Below, piece after piece: positions 8,098 through 17,146 of a stretch of 32,518 nucleotides of DNA (its first letter is position 1; every line of letters starts with the position of its first letter). The position numbers and the translations under genes are program-made. The stretch comes from Acidiferrobacterales bacterium (GTDB taxonomy: Bacteria > Pseudomonadota > Gammaproteobacteria > Acidiferrobacterales > SZUA-150): the NCBI GenBank assembly GCA_947258385.1, contig CAMYII010000066.1, forward strand, positions 41,777 to 74,294, in the 5' to 3' direction. Under the pieces are notes generated by a model. The model searched no databases. It saw only the letters and a list, made by a program, of their open reading frames with translations, and was not told the origin of the DNA.

Positions 8098-9204
8098 TCA
8101 GTTCCGTTTGTGCTGAAACAGGCCGAGGATCGCGGAATACTGGTACAGATGGTTGTTGCCGTCCAGGGGGCCGATCTCGCCGTTGCCGTAGAAGCCGATG
8201 ATGGGTAGCCCGGGAAAGCGCGCCTTAAGCAATTCCAGATCACGGTCACGGTTGCCGTAGAAATGCGGGCCGCGACCCATGCACGGGAACAGAAACGCGA
8301 AGTCCGGGTCACTGCCGAGCCCGTTGTAAGCCTCTTCAATGGTCCGGCGCATGGCCCGCTCAGAGGCCAATGCGTCGCGCATGGCCCAGAACAGGCGCTC
8401 GCCGCGGTGCAGTGGGTGGGACAGCGTAATGGAATTGTCGCTCAAGTTGGCCGAGATGATGTGGTTCAGGCGATATCGGCCCTCACGGATGGCCGTGACC
8501 GGGTCCCCGAAAGTAATGCCGCCCATGATCAAATGCAGCGGCAGATGTTTCATCTTGCGCACACCGGCGGGCAGTGACTGTACGAGTACATTCAGCGCCG
8601 GGTAGTTGCCCAGGCGCATGACATCGTATCCCTCTACCTCGGCGACCTCGATTGGAGAGGTCAGTGCCTGCACGCCCTGGGAGGCGACGATCGCGCTCGT
8701 GACACCGGTAATCACGGTGTCGACGTGGCCGGTATCGGCGACACGGCTGCCGCTCCATACCTTGAAAGGCCCCTGGCCGAACAGGTCGCCCGAGACCGCG
8801 CCGATCCGCGGAGCGGTAATGTCCAGCCAGTCGGCGGTCAGTGCCCCCGGCGTACACAGGCTGATCACGGCCTGCTGGTCGTTGTGCACCGCGTGGCTGA
8901 GATCGAGGCGGACCTCGCCACCGAAGACCATGACTGCCGCGCCGGGGCTGTCGAGCACCCATTCCTCATCGGTCAGGATACCGGCGCCCGTGCAGCCCAC
9001 CACTTGCAGGCAGCCGGCGGCCCGGGCTGCGGCCTTCAGCGCGGGTTCAGGGTCGTGGGCGTACTCGGGGGTCAGAAACAGCATGACGCCATTCGCGCGC
9101 GTCAGGCCGGCGCGCTTGAGTGCTTTTTCCACCGCGGTCGCCGCATGCTCGGCGTAGGGCCGGTTGCCGTGGCTCAGGCCGGTGGCCACATTCAGTCCGC
9201 TCAT
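8098..9204 (-). CDS. FIST-domain sensor protein
   Basis: The product has 368 residues with a FIST N-terminal domain followed by a FIST C-terminal domain. Recognisable stretches are GVMLFLTPEYAHDPEPAL, QVVGCTGAGILTDEEWVLDSPGAAVMVF in the N-half, and LLKARFPGLPIIGFYGNGEIGPLDGNNHLYQYSAILGLF at the C-terminus (here split: the GFYGNGEIGP and YSAILGLF blocks are the diagnostic parts). FIST domains are thought to bind small ligands such as amino acids and are often found in signal transduction proteins. This copy is a stand-alone cytosolic protein with no output domain. Its ATG overlaps the nth stop in the sequence ATGA, so the two are translationally coupled. Confidence 0.88.
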   Translation of the reverse strand: MSGLNVATGLSHGNRPYAEHAATAVEKALKRAGLTRANGVMLFLTPEYAHDPEPALKAAARAAGCLQVVGCTGAGILTDEEWVLDSPGAAVMVFGGEVRLDLSHAVHNDQQAVISLCTPGALTADWLDITAPRIGAVSGDLFGQGPFKVWSGSRVADTGHVDTVITGVTSAIVASQGVQALTSPIEVAEVEGYDVMRLGNYPALNVLVQSLPAGVRKMKHLPLHLIMGGITFGDPVTAIREGRYRLNHIISANLSDNSITLSHPLHRGERLFWAMRDALASERAMRRTIEEAYNGLGSDPDFAFLFPCMGRGPHFYGNRDRDLELLKARFPGLPIIGFYGNGEIGPLDGNNHLYQYSAILGLFQHKRN

Positions 9205-9836
9205 GCCTCTACTTTATCCTTATATTCGCACAAATCAACAATTACGCACGCGGAACAGCGGGGTTTGCGGGCGATGCAGGTATAGCGGCCGTGCAGGATC
9301 AGCCAATGATGGGCGTCGCGCTTGTGCTCCTCAGGTACCGTCTTGAGGAGCCGCTGCTCGACTTGCAACACGTTCTTCCCGGGGGCCAGTCCGGTGCGGT
9401 TGGCCACACGGAAGATATGCGTATCCACCGCGATCGTCGGCTCGCCAAAGGCGGTATTGAGAATTACGTTTGCCGTCTTGCGGCCCACGCCCGGGAGGGC
9501 CTCAAGGTCCTTGCGGGTTCGCGGGACCGTTCCGCCGTGTTTTTCCATCAGGATCTGGCAGGTCTTCATGATGTTGGCCGCTTTCGTATTGTACAAACCG
9601 ATGGTCTTGATGTGCGACTTGAGCCGGCGCAGGCCCAGGTCGTGGATGGCCTCGGGCGTGGCGGCCGCCTGGAAAAGCTTTTCTGTCGCCTTGTTGACGC
9701 CCTTGTCCGTTGCCTGCGCGGACAGGATAACGGCGACAAGCAGCTGAAAGGCGGTGGCGTACCTGAGCTCAGTGGTGGGGCGGGGATTGGCGGCTTTCAG
9801 TCGTTCAAATATTTTTCTTCGTTTCACCGCATTCAT
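9201..9836 (-). CDS. nth: Endonuclease III (DNA glycosylase/AP lyase)
   Basis: This base-excision repair enzyme removes oxidised pyrimidines and cleaves the abasic site. The 211-residue length is standard. The helix-hairpin-helix LPGVGRKTA spans residues 114-122 and includes catalytic Lys120; catalytic Asp138 is in VDTHIFRV. The C-terminal 4Fe-4S cluster ligands are Cys187, Cys194, Cys197 and Cys203 with the canonical C-x6-C-x2-C-x5-C spacing. All key residues are present, so the enzyme should be active. It sits downstream of the RsxB-like ferredoxin gene, as in Pseudomonas-type gene order, and is coupled to the FIST gene by a four-base overlap. Confidence 0.97.
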   Translation of the reverse strand: MNAVKRRKIFERLKAANPRPTTELRYATAFQLLVAVILSAQATDKGVNKATEKLFQAAATPEAIHDLGLRRLKSHIKTIGLYNTKAANIMKTCQILMEKHGGTVPRTRKDLEALPGVGRKTANVILNTAFGEPTIAVDTHIFRVANRTGLAPGKNVLQVEQRLLKTVPEEHKRDAHHWLILHGRYTCIARKPRCSACVIVDLCEYKDKVEA

Positions 9837-9903
9837 GGCGCGCTATCATAACGCAATCACCCAAGCGCGGCGACGCGGCTAAGGCACGGTGATTTTCCGG
9901 ACA

Positions 9904-10581
9904 TTAACGGTCGATTCGTGGACGGTTTCTTCGCTTCGCCTGCACGCGCGCAACGGCGTCGCGGTTGTATTCCCGGATCTGCTGTTTGTCAGGAGTGCGC
10001 GCCGGGTGCATGGCGTGCTCGGCGGCCGCGGGGCCGCCCGGACGGTTGTGCGCGGTCTGCGTTCCGGCCAGGCGCTCCAAACGGGCCTCGGTGCGGTGTC
10101 TCGCCCGGTTCACTTGTTCGCGCGAGTACTCGGGCCACGGCCAGCCCCCGGTTTTCGCTGGCGGCGGGCAGGGGACGAGGGCGATACAATCCACGGGGCA
10201 GGGTGGCACGCACAGTTCACAGCCGGTGCATTCCTGGGTGATGACCGTGTGCATCAGTTTACCGGTTCCTACTATGGCGTCGACCGGACAGGCCTGGATG
10301 CAGAGCGCGCAGCCGATGCACAGCCGTTCGTCGATAACGGCCGTCGTGCGGCGACGGTGCTCGCCAAACGCCGGGTCGAGCGGTTTGCTCGGCACGTCGA
10401 GTAGCGTCGCCAGCGCGCGGATGGTGACATCGCCGCCCGGCGGGCATTGATTGAGGCCGGCCGTGCCGCCGGCGATGGCCGCGGCGTAATCATAACAGCG
10501 CGGATACCCGCAGCGCGTGCATTGGGTCTGCGGGAGGCAGGCGTCAATGTCGGCGATCAGCAGCGTGTTATCGAATGTCAT
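9904..10581 (-). CDS. rsxB: RnfB/RsxB-type polyferredoxin lacking the membrane anchor
   Basis: From ATG 10581 the product has 225 residues. An N-terminal Fe-S domain has Cys in [15 protein letters not shown] and NQCPPGGD, followed by two 4Fe-4S ferredoxin motifs in [16 protein letters not shown] and [16 protein letters not shown]. These match subunit B of the Rnf/Rsx electron transport complex. The family's usual N-terminal membrane helix is absent: the protein begins [20 protein letters not shown], as in the short Pseudomonas-type RsxB. None of the other rnf subunits (A, C, D, G, E) is next to it. The C-terminal 70 residues are Arg-rich and poorly conserved. Two further in-frame starts, 10587 and 10620, are possible; the first good family residue is just after 10581. 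It lies between metG and nth, and probably transfers electrons as a soluble protein. Confidence 0.87.
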   Translation of the reverse strand: MTFDNTLLIADIDACLPQTQCTRCGYPRCYDYAAAIAGGTAGLNQCPPGGDVTIRALATLLDVPSKPLDPAFGEHRRRTTAVIDERLCIGCALCIQACPVDAIVGTGKLMHTVITQECTGCELCVPPCPVDCIALVPCPPPAKTGGWPWPEYSREQVNRARHRTEARLERLAGTQTAHNRPGGPAAAEHAMHPARTPDKQQIREYNRDAVARVQAKRRNRPRIDR

Positions 10582-10613
10582 CGGCATTCTGTCTAATAGC
10601 CAGGCGCGAGTTT

Positions 10614-10680
10614 CTAGCAACTAGTATCTAGGAACTAGTCTCTAGGGACTAGCAGCTAGGAACTAGGATCTAGCGACTAG
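10614..10680. repeat. Array of ten CTAG tetramers at exact 7-bp spacing
   Basis: CTAG occurs at 10614, 10621, 10628, 10635, 10642, 10649, 10656, 10663, 10670 and 10677, always followed by three variable bases (caa, tat, gaa, tct, gga, cag, gaa, gat, cga, tca). The period is perfect while the spacers differ. The array fills the gap between the metG stop and the ferredoxin gene. CTAG is usually rare in proteobacterial DNA, so this concentration is not chance. Because CTAG is its own complement, the array reads the same on both strands. Confidence 0.95.
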
Positions 10681-10683
10681 TCA

Positions 10684-12741
10684 CTATTTGATGCGCATTC
10701 CCGGTCGCGCGCCGTCATCCGGCGCGAGTATCCAGAGATCGCTACCGCCCGGGCCGGCCGCGAGCACCATGCCTTCGGACACACCGAAGCGCATCTTGCG
10801 TGGTGCCAGATTCGCCACCATGACCGTCAGCCGGCCTTCGAGGTCCGCGGGTGGGTAGGCCGATTTAATACCGGCGAAGACAGTGCGGGTTTCGCCCCCG
10901 AGGTCCAGCGTCAGCCGCAGCAGTTTGTCCGCACCTTCTACGGGCTCGGCCTTGGCGATACGGGCGATGCGCAGGTCCACCTTGGCGAAATCATTAAAAC
11001 TGATTTCCTCAGCTATGGGATCATCGGCCAGTGGGCCGCTTGTGGGTTTTACCGGTTGCTCGGTTTCATTCATCGCTAGATTCTCTTTTGAGGCCGCCAA
11101 CAGGGCATCGACTTGTTGCGGCTCGACGCGCTGGAGCATGTGTTTGAATTTGTTCACCGCGTGGCCGAGCAGCGGCGTGTCGGTATCGCTCCACACAAGC
11201 GGTTCGATACCGAGGAAGGCCTCGGCCTTTTGCGCCGTGACTGGCAACACTGGCTTGAGATAGATCATCAATACCCGGAACAGATTCAGTCCCTGGGTGC
11301 AGATGCCGTGCAGCTCGGCATCGCGGCCTTTCTCTTTCGCCACGAGCCAGGGCGCGTTGTCGTTGATGTACTGATTCGCATCATCCGCCAGCGCCATGAT
11401 GTCGCGCATGGCGCGCGAGTATTGCCGGCGCTCCAGGTGCTCGGCAATCTGATTGCCCCAGTCCGCGAAGCGCTGGTAGAGCGTGGGCTCCGGCAGGCTG
11501 TCCGAGAGCGTATTGCCAAAACGCTTATTGATGAAGCCGGCGCAACGGCTCGCAATATTCACCACCTTGCCGACCAGGTCGCTGTTCACCCGCAGGATGA
11601 AGTCCTCCAGATTGAGGTCGATATCCTCCACTCGGTCGTTGAGCTTGGCGGCGAAGTAATAGCGCAGGTATTCCGGACTAAGATGATCCAGATAGGTGCG
11701 CGCGTTGATGAAGGTGCCGCGTGACTTAGACATCTTCTGGCCATTGATGGTCAGAAACCCGTGGGTGAAAATGGATGTGGGTCGGCGAAAACCGGCGCCG
11801 GTCAGCATGGCCGGCCAGAACAGGGCGTGGAAATTGAGGATGTCCTTGCCGATGAAGTGATACAGCTCGACCTCGCTGTCCTTGCCCCAGTAGGCCTCGA
11901 ACTCCAGACCCTCGCGCTCACAGAGCTGCTTGAAGCTGGCCATGTAGCCGATGGGCGCGTCCAGCCAGACGTAGAAATATTTTCCCGGCGCGTCCGGGAT
12001 CCCGAAGCCGAAGTACGGCGCGTCGCGCGAAATATCCCAGTCCTGCAGTCCCGCGGCGAACCATTCGTTTAACTTATTGGCCACCTCCGCCTGAACATGC
12101 CGGGTCTGTGTGATATCGGGAAACAGCCACTCGCGCAGCATGGCCTCGAAGTCGCCCAGTTTGAAAAAGTAATGCTCGGACTCCCGTTCCACCGGCCGGA
12201 CGCCGGAGAGCACGGACACGGGGTCCTTGAGTTCGCCCGGACTGTAGGTGGCGCCACAGACCTCGCAACTGTCACCGTACTGATCCTCGGCGCCGCAGCG
12301 CGGGCAGGTGCCCCGGATAAAGCGGTCCGGCAGGAACATCTGTTTCTCCGGATCGTAGGCCTGCTTGATGGTGCGCGTGGTAATGTGGCCGGCATCCCGC
12401 AACCGCCGGTAGATGGTCTCGGACAGCTCGCGGTTTTCCGGCGAGTGCGTGGTATAGAAATTGTCGAAGGCGATGGCAAAATCGGCAAAATCGGCGCGGT
12501 GTTCTTTGCCGATGTGCTCGATCAGCGCCTCCGGTGAGATGCCCTCATTCTGGGCCCGCAGCATGATCGGGGTGCCGTGGGCGTCATCGGCACACACGTA
12601 GTAGCATTGGTGGCCGCGCATTCTCTGAAACCGCACCCAGATGTCCGTTTGGACGGTCTCCACCAAGTGCCCTAAGTGGATGGAGCCGTTGGCATAGGGC
12701 AAGGCGCTGGTGACCAGGATTTTTCGATGGCTGTCGGACAT
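10684..12741 (-). CDS. metG: Methionyl-tRNA synthetase
   Basis: This enzyme charges tRNA-Met. The 685-residue product has the class I signatures HLGH (22-25) and KMSKS (336-340), a zinc knuckle with Cys146, Cys149, Cys159 and Cys162, and the methionine-pocket stretch [10 protein letters not shown] at 11-20. A C-terminal EMAPII-type tRNA-binding domain (about residues 580-685, starting [11 protein letters not shown]) supports dimerisation. The frame is open to 12960, but ATG 12741 gives the conserved start [16 protein letters not shown], as expected. It is divergent from apbC across 253 bases, the usual arrangement in gammaproteobacteria. Confidence 0.97.
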   Translation of the reverse strand: MSDSHRKILVTSALPYANGSIHLGHLVETVQTDIWVRFQRMRGHQCYYVCADDAHGTPIMLRAQNEGISPEALIEHIGKEHRADFADFAIAFDNFYTTHSPENRELSETIYRRLRDAGHITTRTIKQAYDPEKQMFLPDRFIRGTCPRCGAEDQYGDSCEVCGATYSPGELKDPVSVLSGVRPVERESEHYFFKLGDFEAMLREWLFPDITQTRHVQAEVANKLNEWFAAGLQDWDISRDAPYFGFGIPDAPGKYFYVWLDAPIGYMASFKQLCEREGLEFEAYWGKDSEVELYHFIGKDILNFHALFWPAMLTGAGFRRPTSIFTHGFLTINGQKMSKSRGTFINARTYLDHLSPEYLRYYFAAKLNDRVEDIDLNLEDFILRVNSDLVGKVVNIASRCAGFINKRFGNTLSDSLPEPTLYQRFADWGNQIAEHLERRQYSRAMRDIMALADDANQYINDNAPWLVAKEKGRDAELHGICTQGLNLFRVLMIYLKPVLPVTAQKAEAFLGIEPLVWSDTDTPLLGHAVNKFKHMLQRVEPQQVDALLAASKENLAMNETEQPVKPTSGPLADDPIAEEISFNDFAKVDLRIARIAKAEPVEGADKLLRLTLDLGGETRTVFAGIKSAYPPADLEGRLTVMVANLAPRKMRFGVSEGMVLAAGPGGSDLWILAPDDGARPGMRIK

Positions 12742-12994
12742 ATGTATGTTGGTATTGATGCAACGGAAAAGGCCGCGCCTAGGCAGGCAGCGGCCGTTCG
12801 GGTTCCGGCTAAAATACCAGTTTTGCAGGTCCCGGGCTAGGTCGACGCCTGGCCGCCGCGCCGCACGGATGCCCTTGCAAACCTTCAGGGTAGATTCTGT
12901 TACAATCCCGCGTCCGGCGCATGACATTTTTTGGTTGTCGGTGTAGCATTGCGCCCCCATACGAATACTTGATCAAATTAGTGGAGAATTAACG

Positions 12995-14086
12995 ATGGCA
13001 GAGGTGTCCCGGCTGCAGGTCGAAACCGCATTGAAAGAAGTCATTGATCCTTACCTGGAAACGGATCTGGTGAGCGCCAAGGCGATCAAGAACATCGCTG
13101 TGGATGGCGGCAAGGTCACGTTGGAGGTGGTGCTCGGTTACCCGGCCAAGGGTTACAAGGATACGCTGGCAGCGAAACTGAAAGCAAAGGTTTCGGCCAT
13201 CGAGGGTGTGCAGGACGTCGCGATCAATATTTCCTCCAAGATCGTCGGTCACGCCGGCCAGAAGGGGGTGAAGGCGATCCAGGGGATCAAGAACATCATT
13301 GCCGTGGCCTCGGGCAAAGGCGGTGTCGGCAAATCGACGACCGCCGTCAACCTTGCCCTCGCCTTGTCCGCAGAGGGTGCTAACGTCGGCATCCTCGACG
13401 CCGACATCTACGGGCCCAGCCAGCCGCGCATGTTGGGCACGCAAGCCAAGCCCGAGTCGGCGGACGGCCGCTCTATGGAGCCCGTGGTCAGCTATCATTT
13501 GCAGAGCATGTCGATCGGTTACCTGGTGGATGAAGAGACGCCGATGATCTGGCGCGGACCCATGGTCACCCAGGCCCTGGAGCAGTTATTGACGGACACC
13601 AACTGGACAGATGTTGATTATTTGATCATTGATCTGCCGCCGGGCACCGGTGACATCCAACTGACGCTCGCCCAAAAGGTTCCGGTCACCGGCGCTGTGA
13701 TCGTCACCACGCCCCAGGACATCGCGCTGCTCGATGCCAGGAAGGCCTTGAAGATGTTCGAGAAGGTCGAGGTACCGGTGCTCGGCATCATTGAGAACAT
13801 GAGCACCCACATCTGCAGCAAGTGCGGGCACGAAGAGCACATCTTCGGCGAGGGCGGCGGCATCAGCATGTCCGAGCAGTACGACGTGCCGTTCCTGGGC
13901 GCCCTGCCGCTCGATATCCGTATCCGGGAAGAGACCGACGGCGGCAAGCCGACGGTTGTGGCCGAACCGGAGTCGGCCATCACCTTGACTTTCCGCGAGA
14001 TTGCGCGCCGCACCGCGGGCAAGCTGGCGCTGGAGAAAAAGGACTACGCGAGCAAGTTCCCGAACATCGTCATTCAGAATACTTAG
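12995..14086 (+). CDS. apbC: Iron-sulfur carrier protein ApbC (Mrp/NBP35 family)
   Basis: The product has 363 residues. An N-terminal MIP18/DUF59 domain (residues 5-85) is followed by the P-loop ATPase domain with the deviant Walker A GKGGVGKST (107-115), the DADIYGPSQPRM switch and DLPPGTGD. The Cys pair at 274 and 277 (CSKCG) binds the transferred 4Fe-4S cluster between two subunits. The protein assembles or carries Fe-S clusters in the cytosol. GGAG nine bases before ATG 12995 supports the start. A transposon-like element begins at the very next base after the TAG stop. Confidence 0.96.
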   Translation: MAEVSRLQVETALKEVIDPYLETDLVSAKAIKNIAVDGGKVTLEVVLGYPAKGYKDTLAAKLKAKVSAIEGVQDVAINISSKIVGHAGQKGVKAIQGIKNIIAVASGKGGVGKSTTAVNLALALSAEGANVGILDADIYGPSQPRMLGTQAKPESADGRSMEPVVSYHLQSMSIGYLVDEETPMIWRGPMVTQALEQLLTDTNWTDVDYLIIDLPPGTGDIQLTLAQKVPVTGAVIVTTPQDIALLDARKALKMFEKVEVPVLGIIENMSTHICSKCGHEEHIFGEGGGISMSEQYDVPFLGALPLDIRIREETDGGKPTVVAEPESAITLTFREIARRTAGKLALEKKDYASKFPNIVIQNT

Positions 14087-14436
14087 CCCCAATATTGCAC
14101 CAGGCCAGCGGGAGATAGAACAAGGTCATCGTTGTATTGAGGTCGTGATGGGTAGATTAGCGATTCACGACATGTCCCAGACAAGCTTATCCGGTTTTTG
14201 GCGGGTTCTGAGCGCCCATCTTGAACGAACGGCCAGTCACCATAGCGACGGCTATGTGCCGGACAGGGAAGTACCAATGCCGCGACGCCCCTGGAGGGGC
14301 AAGAGCGGCGTGCCGGACAGGGAAGTACCAATGCCGCGACGCCCATGGAAGGGCGAGAGCGGCCTTTTCGGCCGTTCGTCCAACCTGGTCTGCTCAGCCC
14401 TCCGCCAAAATCCCGGATCCTGATGCGACATTGGGG
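14087..14436 (+). mobile_element. Short non-autonomous transposon-like element (350 bp) with imperfect terminal inverted repeats
   Basis: The left end CCCCAATATTGCACCAGG (14087-14104) is matched by the inverted right end at 14419-14436, whose complement reads CCCCAATGTCGCATCAGG (15 of 18 identical). TTAG flanks the left side and CTAG the right, compatible with a 4-bp YTAR target duplication with one change. Bases 14087-14186 also match the sequence at 32420-32518. An in-frame fragment inside (GRLAIHDMSQTS...FWRVLSAHLE) resembles the start of a protein also encoded by the second copy (AMVAIYDMSQKS), so the element probably derives from a larger IS that lost most of its transposase. It separates apbC from its terminator. 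Confidence 0.72.
14256..14363 (+). repeat. 54-bp tandem duplication inside the element
   Basis: Two adjacent 54-base copies (14256-14309 and 14310-14363) begin GTGCCGGACAGGGAAGTACC and differ at only a few positions. The period is a multiple of three (18 codons), and the in-frame reading is VPDREVPMPRRPW-GxSG twice. It looks like a recent duplication within the decayed element; there is no sign of a functional protein. Confidence 0.88.
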
Positions 14437-14464
14437 CTAGGCAATGCCGTTATCCCAATCGGCA

Positions 14465-14491
14465 AGGCCCCCGCTCCCGGCGGGGGCCTTT
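14465..14491 (+). terminator. Rho-independent terminator, probably for apbC
   Basis: The sequence AGGCCCCCGC pairs with GCGGGGGCCT around a five-base loop (TCCCG) and ends in a short T run. It is the first strong hairpin after apbC on this strand and lies just beyond the inserted element, so it is likely the original apbC terminator displaced by the insertion. Confidence 0.75.
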
Positions 14492-14525
14492 CGCGTTTGC
14501 GGTCCACGGCCGCTCGACCGCCGCG

Positions 14526-14556
14526 TTGGCGCAAGTCACCCGTAAATTGTTATGAT
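14526..14556 (+). promoter_or_regulatory. Possible sigma70 promoter of dcd
   Basis: TTGGCG (14526-14531) and TATGAT (14551-14556) resemble -35 and -10 boxes. The 19-base spacer is longer than ideal. The -10 box is good and lies about 100 bases upstream of dcd, after the preceding terminator. Confidence 0.4.
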
Positions 14557-14658
14557 GCCTGTGCCCCGCACGCGGGCAGGGGGCCGGCAGGGTCCTGTTG
14601 CCAGCAGGGATCGCGCCCGGCATGAATACTGCGACGTCATCACCAGTACAGGTCTGCA

Positions 14659-15225
14659 ATGAGCATCAAGTCTGACAAATGGATCCGGCGCATGGCCGTG
14701 GACAAGGGCATGATAGAGCCGTTTGAGGCGGATCAGGTGAGGCAGACCGAACGCGGGCGCATCGTCTCCTACGGCACGTCGAGTTACGGCTACGACATCC
14801 GCTGCTCCGAGGAATTCAAGATCTTCACCAATATCAATTCGGCCATCGTTGATCCCAAGAACTTTGATGACAGCAGTTTTGTCGACTTCAGGGGTGAGGT
14901 TTGCATCATCCCGCCCAACTCCTTCGCGCTGGCGCGCACGGTGGAGTACTTCCGCATACCCCGCAATATTCTGACGATCTGCCTCGGCAAATCCACGTAT
15001 GCGCGCTGCGGGGTCATTGTCAATGTTACGCCCTTCGAGCCGGAGTGGGAGGGCTATGTCACCCTGGAGTTCTCCAATACCACACCCTTACCGGCCAAGA
15101 TCTATGCCAACGAAGGGGTGGCGCAAGTCATCTTCTTTGAGGCGGATGAGGAATGCGAGGTGTCTTACAAAGACCGCGCCGGCAAGTACATGGGCCAGAC
15201 AGGGGTGACCCTGCCCAAGGCCTGA
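14659..15225 (+). CDS. dcd: dCTP deaminase
   Basis: This enzyme converts dCTP to dUTP, feeding dTMP synthesis together with dUTPase. The 188-residue product is full length and nearly canonical: [14 protein letters not shown] (37-50), [17 protein letters not shown] (109-125, with the substrate-binding Ser and Arg), [10 protein letters not shown] with catalytic Glu137, and the C-terminal lid [19 protein letters not shown]. The dut gene whose product acts next lies about 6 kb away in the same window. It converges on rlmI with only eight bases between stops. Confidence 0.97.
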   Translation: MSIKSDKWIRRMAVDKGMIEPFEADQVRQTERGRIVSYGTSSYGYDIRCSEEFKIFTNINSAIVDPKNFDDSSFVDFRGEVCIIPPNSFALARTVEYFRIPRNILTICLGKSTYARCGVIVNVTPFEPEWEGYVTLEFSNTTPLPAKIYANEGVAQVIFFEADEECEVSYKDRAGKYMGQTGVTLPKA

Positions 15226-15233
15226 CCGGGTGT

Positions 15234-16424
15234 TTAGCTGCGCACGCTGCGCGTGAACATGGCCTTGAGATACGCGGTCTCCGCAATCGCGGGGTGCACC
15301 GGGTGGTCGGGACCCTGGCGGCCCTGTTCAAGGATCTGTAGATCGCGCTCAAGGGCGCGGCTGGACCTGAGCAGGATGTTGCGCAAGGCGTCCGGCTCCA
15401 GGTGGTAGGAGCACGAGCACGAGACCAGGATACCGTCCTTGTCCAGCAGCCGCATCGCCGCCTGATTCAGGCGCTGGTAGGCAACGGTCCCAGCCTTGAT
15501 GTCTTTCTTCCTTTTGATCAATGCCGGCGGGTCCAGCACGACCACCTCAAAGTGTTGCCGCTCGGCGCGCAGGGTCTTCAGCGCGGCAAAGACGTCGTCT
15601 TTCAGCGCCGTCACGGTATCGCTGACATGATTGAGCCCGGCATTGTGGCGCACGGCGTCGATGGCCTGTTGCGAACTGTCCACGCAGAGTACCGTGTCGG
15701 CCCCCGCGAGCGCGGCGTTGATGCCCCAGCCTCCCGAATAACTGAACAGGTCCAGCACGCGCCGGCCGCGCACATAGTCACGCAGCCGCGCCCGATTTAT
15801 GCGCTGATCGTAGAACCAGCCTGTTTTCTGCCCGGTGTGCGGTGAGATTTCAAAGCGGGCGGCGCCTTCGCTAATCACGACCGTTTCGGGCACCGCGCCA
15901 AGCGCCGCTTCGATATAGCTTGGCAGGCCTTCGGGTTGCCGGCTGGCGCTGTCGTTGCGCAACAGGATCGCCTGTGGCCGCAGCACCTCCTGCAGGGCGC
16001 TGAGGAGCTCGGGTTTCAATCGTTCCATGCCGGCGGTGGTAATCTGCGCGACCAGCAGGCCGGCATAACGATCGACCACCAGACCGGGCAGGTTGTCGCT
16101 CTCACCGAACGCCAGGCGATAATAGGGCGCATCAAACAGCCGCTCGCGCAGGGCCAGGGCGAGGTTCAGGCGCTCGGCGAGCAGGGATTGATCCAGTACC
16201 CGGCCCGGGTCGCGACTGACAAGCCGCGCGCAGATCAGGGTGTTCGGATTGACATAGCCGGTGCCCAGGGCGTTTCCGTCTGCCGCCTCAATCGATACTG
16301 CTTGCCCCGGCTCAAATGCCGATAACGGCGTGGCCGCGGTGTCGACCTCATTGCTGAAGACCCACAGATGTCCGGCGCGCAGGCGGCGGTCTTCACGCTT
16401 TTTAAGACGCAGCGCAGGCAGCAT
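15234..16424 (-). CDS. rlmI: 23S rRNA (cytosine-C5)-methyltransferase RlmI-like
   Basis: The product has 396 residues. It has an N-terminal PUA domain (LRLKKREDRRLRAGHLWVFSNEV), a central RlmI-type region (FGESDNLPGLVVDRY, SPHTGQKTGWFYDQR) and a C-terminal Rossmann methyltransferase domain with the SAM loop VLDLFSYSGGWG, and DPPALIKRKKD as the catalytic-strand motif; SCSCSYHL holds the Cys region typical of the family. RlmI methylates C1962 of 23S rRNA. GTG and ATG occur in tandem at the start; I took the ATG at 16424. It is convergent with dcd. Confidence 0.93.
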   Translation of the reverse strand: MLPALRLKKREDRRLRAGHLWVFSNEVDTAATPLSAFEPGQAVSIEAADGNALGTGYVNPNTLICARLVSRDPGRVLDQSLLAERLNLALALRERLFDAPYYRLAFGESDNLPGLVVDRYAGLLVAQITTAGMERLKPELLSALQEVLRPQAILLRNDSASRQPEGLPSYIEAALGAVPETVVISEGAARFEISPHTGQKTGWFYDQRINRARLRDYVRGRRVLDLFSYSGGWGINAALAGADTVLCVDSSQQAIDAVRHNAGLNHVSDTVTALKDDVFAALKTLRAERQHFEVVVLDPPALIKRKKDIKAGTVAYQRLNQAAMRLLDKDGILVSCSCSYHLEPDALRNILLRSSRALERDLQILEQGRQGPDHPVHPAIAETAYLKAMFTRSVRS

Positions 16425-16472
16425 CACGCCGGACCAGGACCCTGACTGGCAGAGAATATGTGGCAGCTTCGG

Positions 16473-16931
16473 TCAATTGAGCCAGTAGGCCCCGCTCGTG
16501 GCGATCGCAGTGGTTATCAGGCCCAAGACGAGGTTGACGCCGATGAGGCGGCGGATTCGCGCGAGCTGCTCGCCGGCGGCCGCGAGGTCGGAGACGGCGA
16601 GCGCAGTGTTCAGTCGTCGATACGGGGCGAGGAACACATAGACAAAAATTACAATCATCGCCACGCCTGTCGCGTGCATGATATGAATGTACTTTCCTGC
16701 TTGCGCAAAGCCGCCGAAGCCCAGGAATATCATGGCATACCCGGTCAGCGGCAATAGGATAACGGCGACCCAGACCCAGGGAAAAAACCGGGCAAAGGCG
16801 TGTGACCACAGCGGCAATCTGGTGGCGGGCTCTAAGGTCAGCGCCGCCGGCCGCAATACCATGTAGGCGAAGAACATGCCCCCGACCCAGATTATCGCGG
16901 CGAGGACATGCAGAGTGATCGAGATCGGCAT
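16473..16931 (-). CDS. CopD-family small membrane protein
   Basis: The product has 152 residues and four hydrophobic segments: ITLHVLAAIIWVGGMFFAYMVL (4-25), VWVAVILLPLTGYAMIFLG, IMHATGVAMIVIFVYVFL and IGVNLVLGLITTAIATSGAYWL. The first helix carries the HxxxxxxWxGG pattern of the CopD/HemJ-like family, whose His may bind heme or copper. CopD proteins are linked to copper handling, but this short version has no adjacent copC, and its role is not known. It is the last of three minus-strand genes around rlmI but 48 bases separate it from rlmI, so co-transcription is possible. Confidence 0.8.
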   Translation of the reverse strand: MPISITLHVLAAIIWVGGMFFAYMVLRPAALTLEPATRLPLWSHAFARFFPWVWVAVILLPLTGYAMIFLGFGGFAQAGKYIHIMHATGVAMIVIFVYVFLAPYRRLNTALAVSDLAAAGEQLARIRRLIGVNLVLGLITTAIATSGAYWLN

Positions 16932-17004
16932 GAGCGGCTCCTGGTGACGTTGCTTAACGCGGTTACCATCTCAAAAATGATGAAAAACCCAATATATGAG
17001 CATT

Positions 17005-17087
17005 TAACGCAAAGACGCCGAGGCGCAAAGAAGGATCGTTGACAATCTTGATAACTTAGCGTCTTTGCGCCTTTGCATTATAACGAT
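17005..17087. repeat. Palindromic intergenic repeat of the AACGCAAAG type
   Basis: Copies of CGCAAAG and its complement CTTTGCG surround a short centre. GGCGCAAAGA (17022-17031) pairs exactly with TCTTTGCGCC (17062-17071), and AACGCAAAGACGC further out echoes GCGTCTTTGCG. Such modules recur in many bacterial genomes between genes. A diverged relative lies at 18737-18825. The repeat lies between algC (minus strand, ends 17147) and the CopD gene. Confidence 0.75.
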
Positions 17088-17146
17088 AATATAAATAGTC
17101 ATACGTGTATGACCTGATCCCGTCACCTGCGCGTAACGCTTTGCTG

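Noticed and set aside
10614-10680. CTAG array as a CRISPR
   Set aside because: The repeated part is only four bases and spacers three bases; far below CRISPR sizes, and no cas genes are present.
13586-14092. Minus-strand frames opposite apbC
   Set aside because: No family likeness; apbC has intact P-loop and Cys pair on the plus strand.
14256-14363. 54-bp tandem copies as a CRISPR or a coding repeat
   Set aside because: Only two adjacent copies with no spacers, inside a decayed element. The in-frame reading has no known domain and no start.
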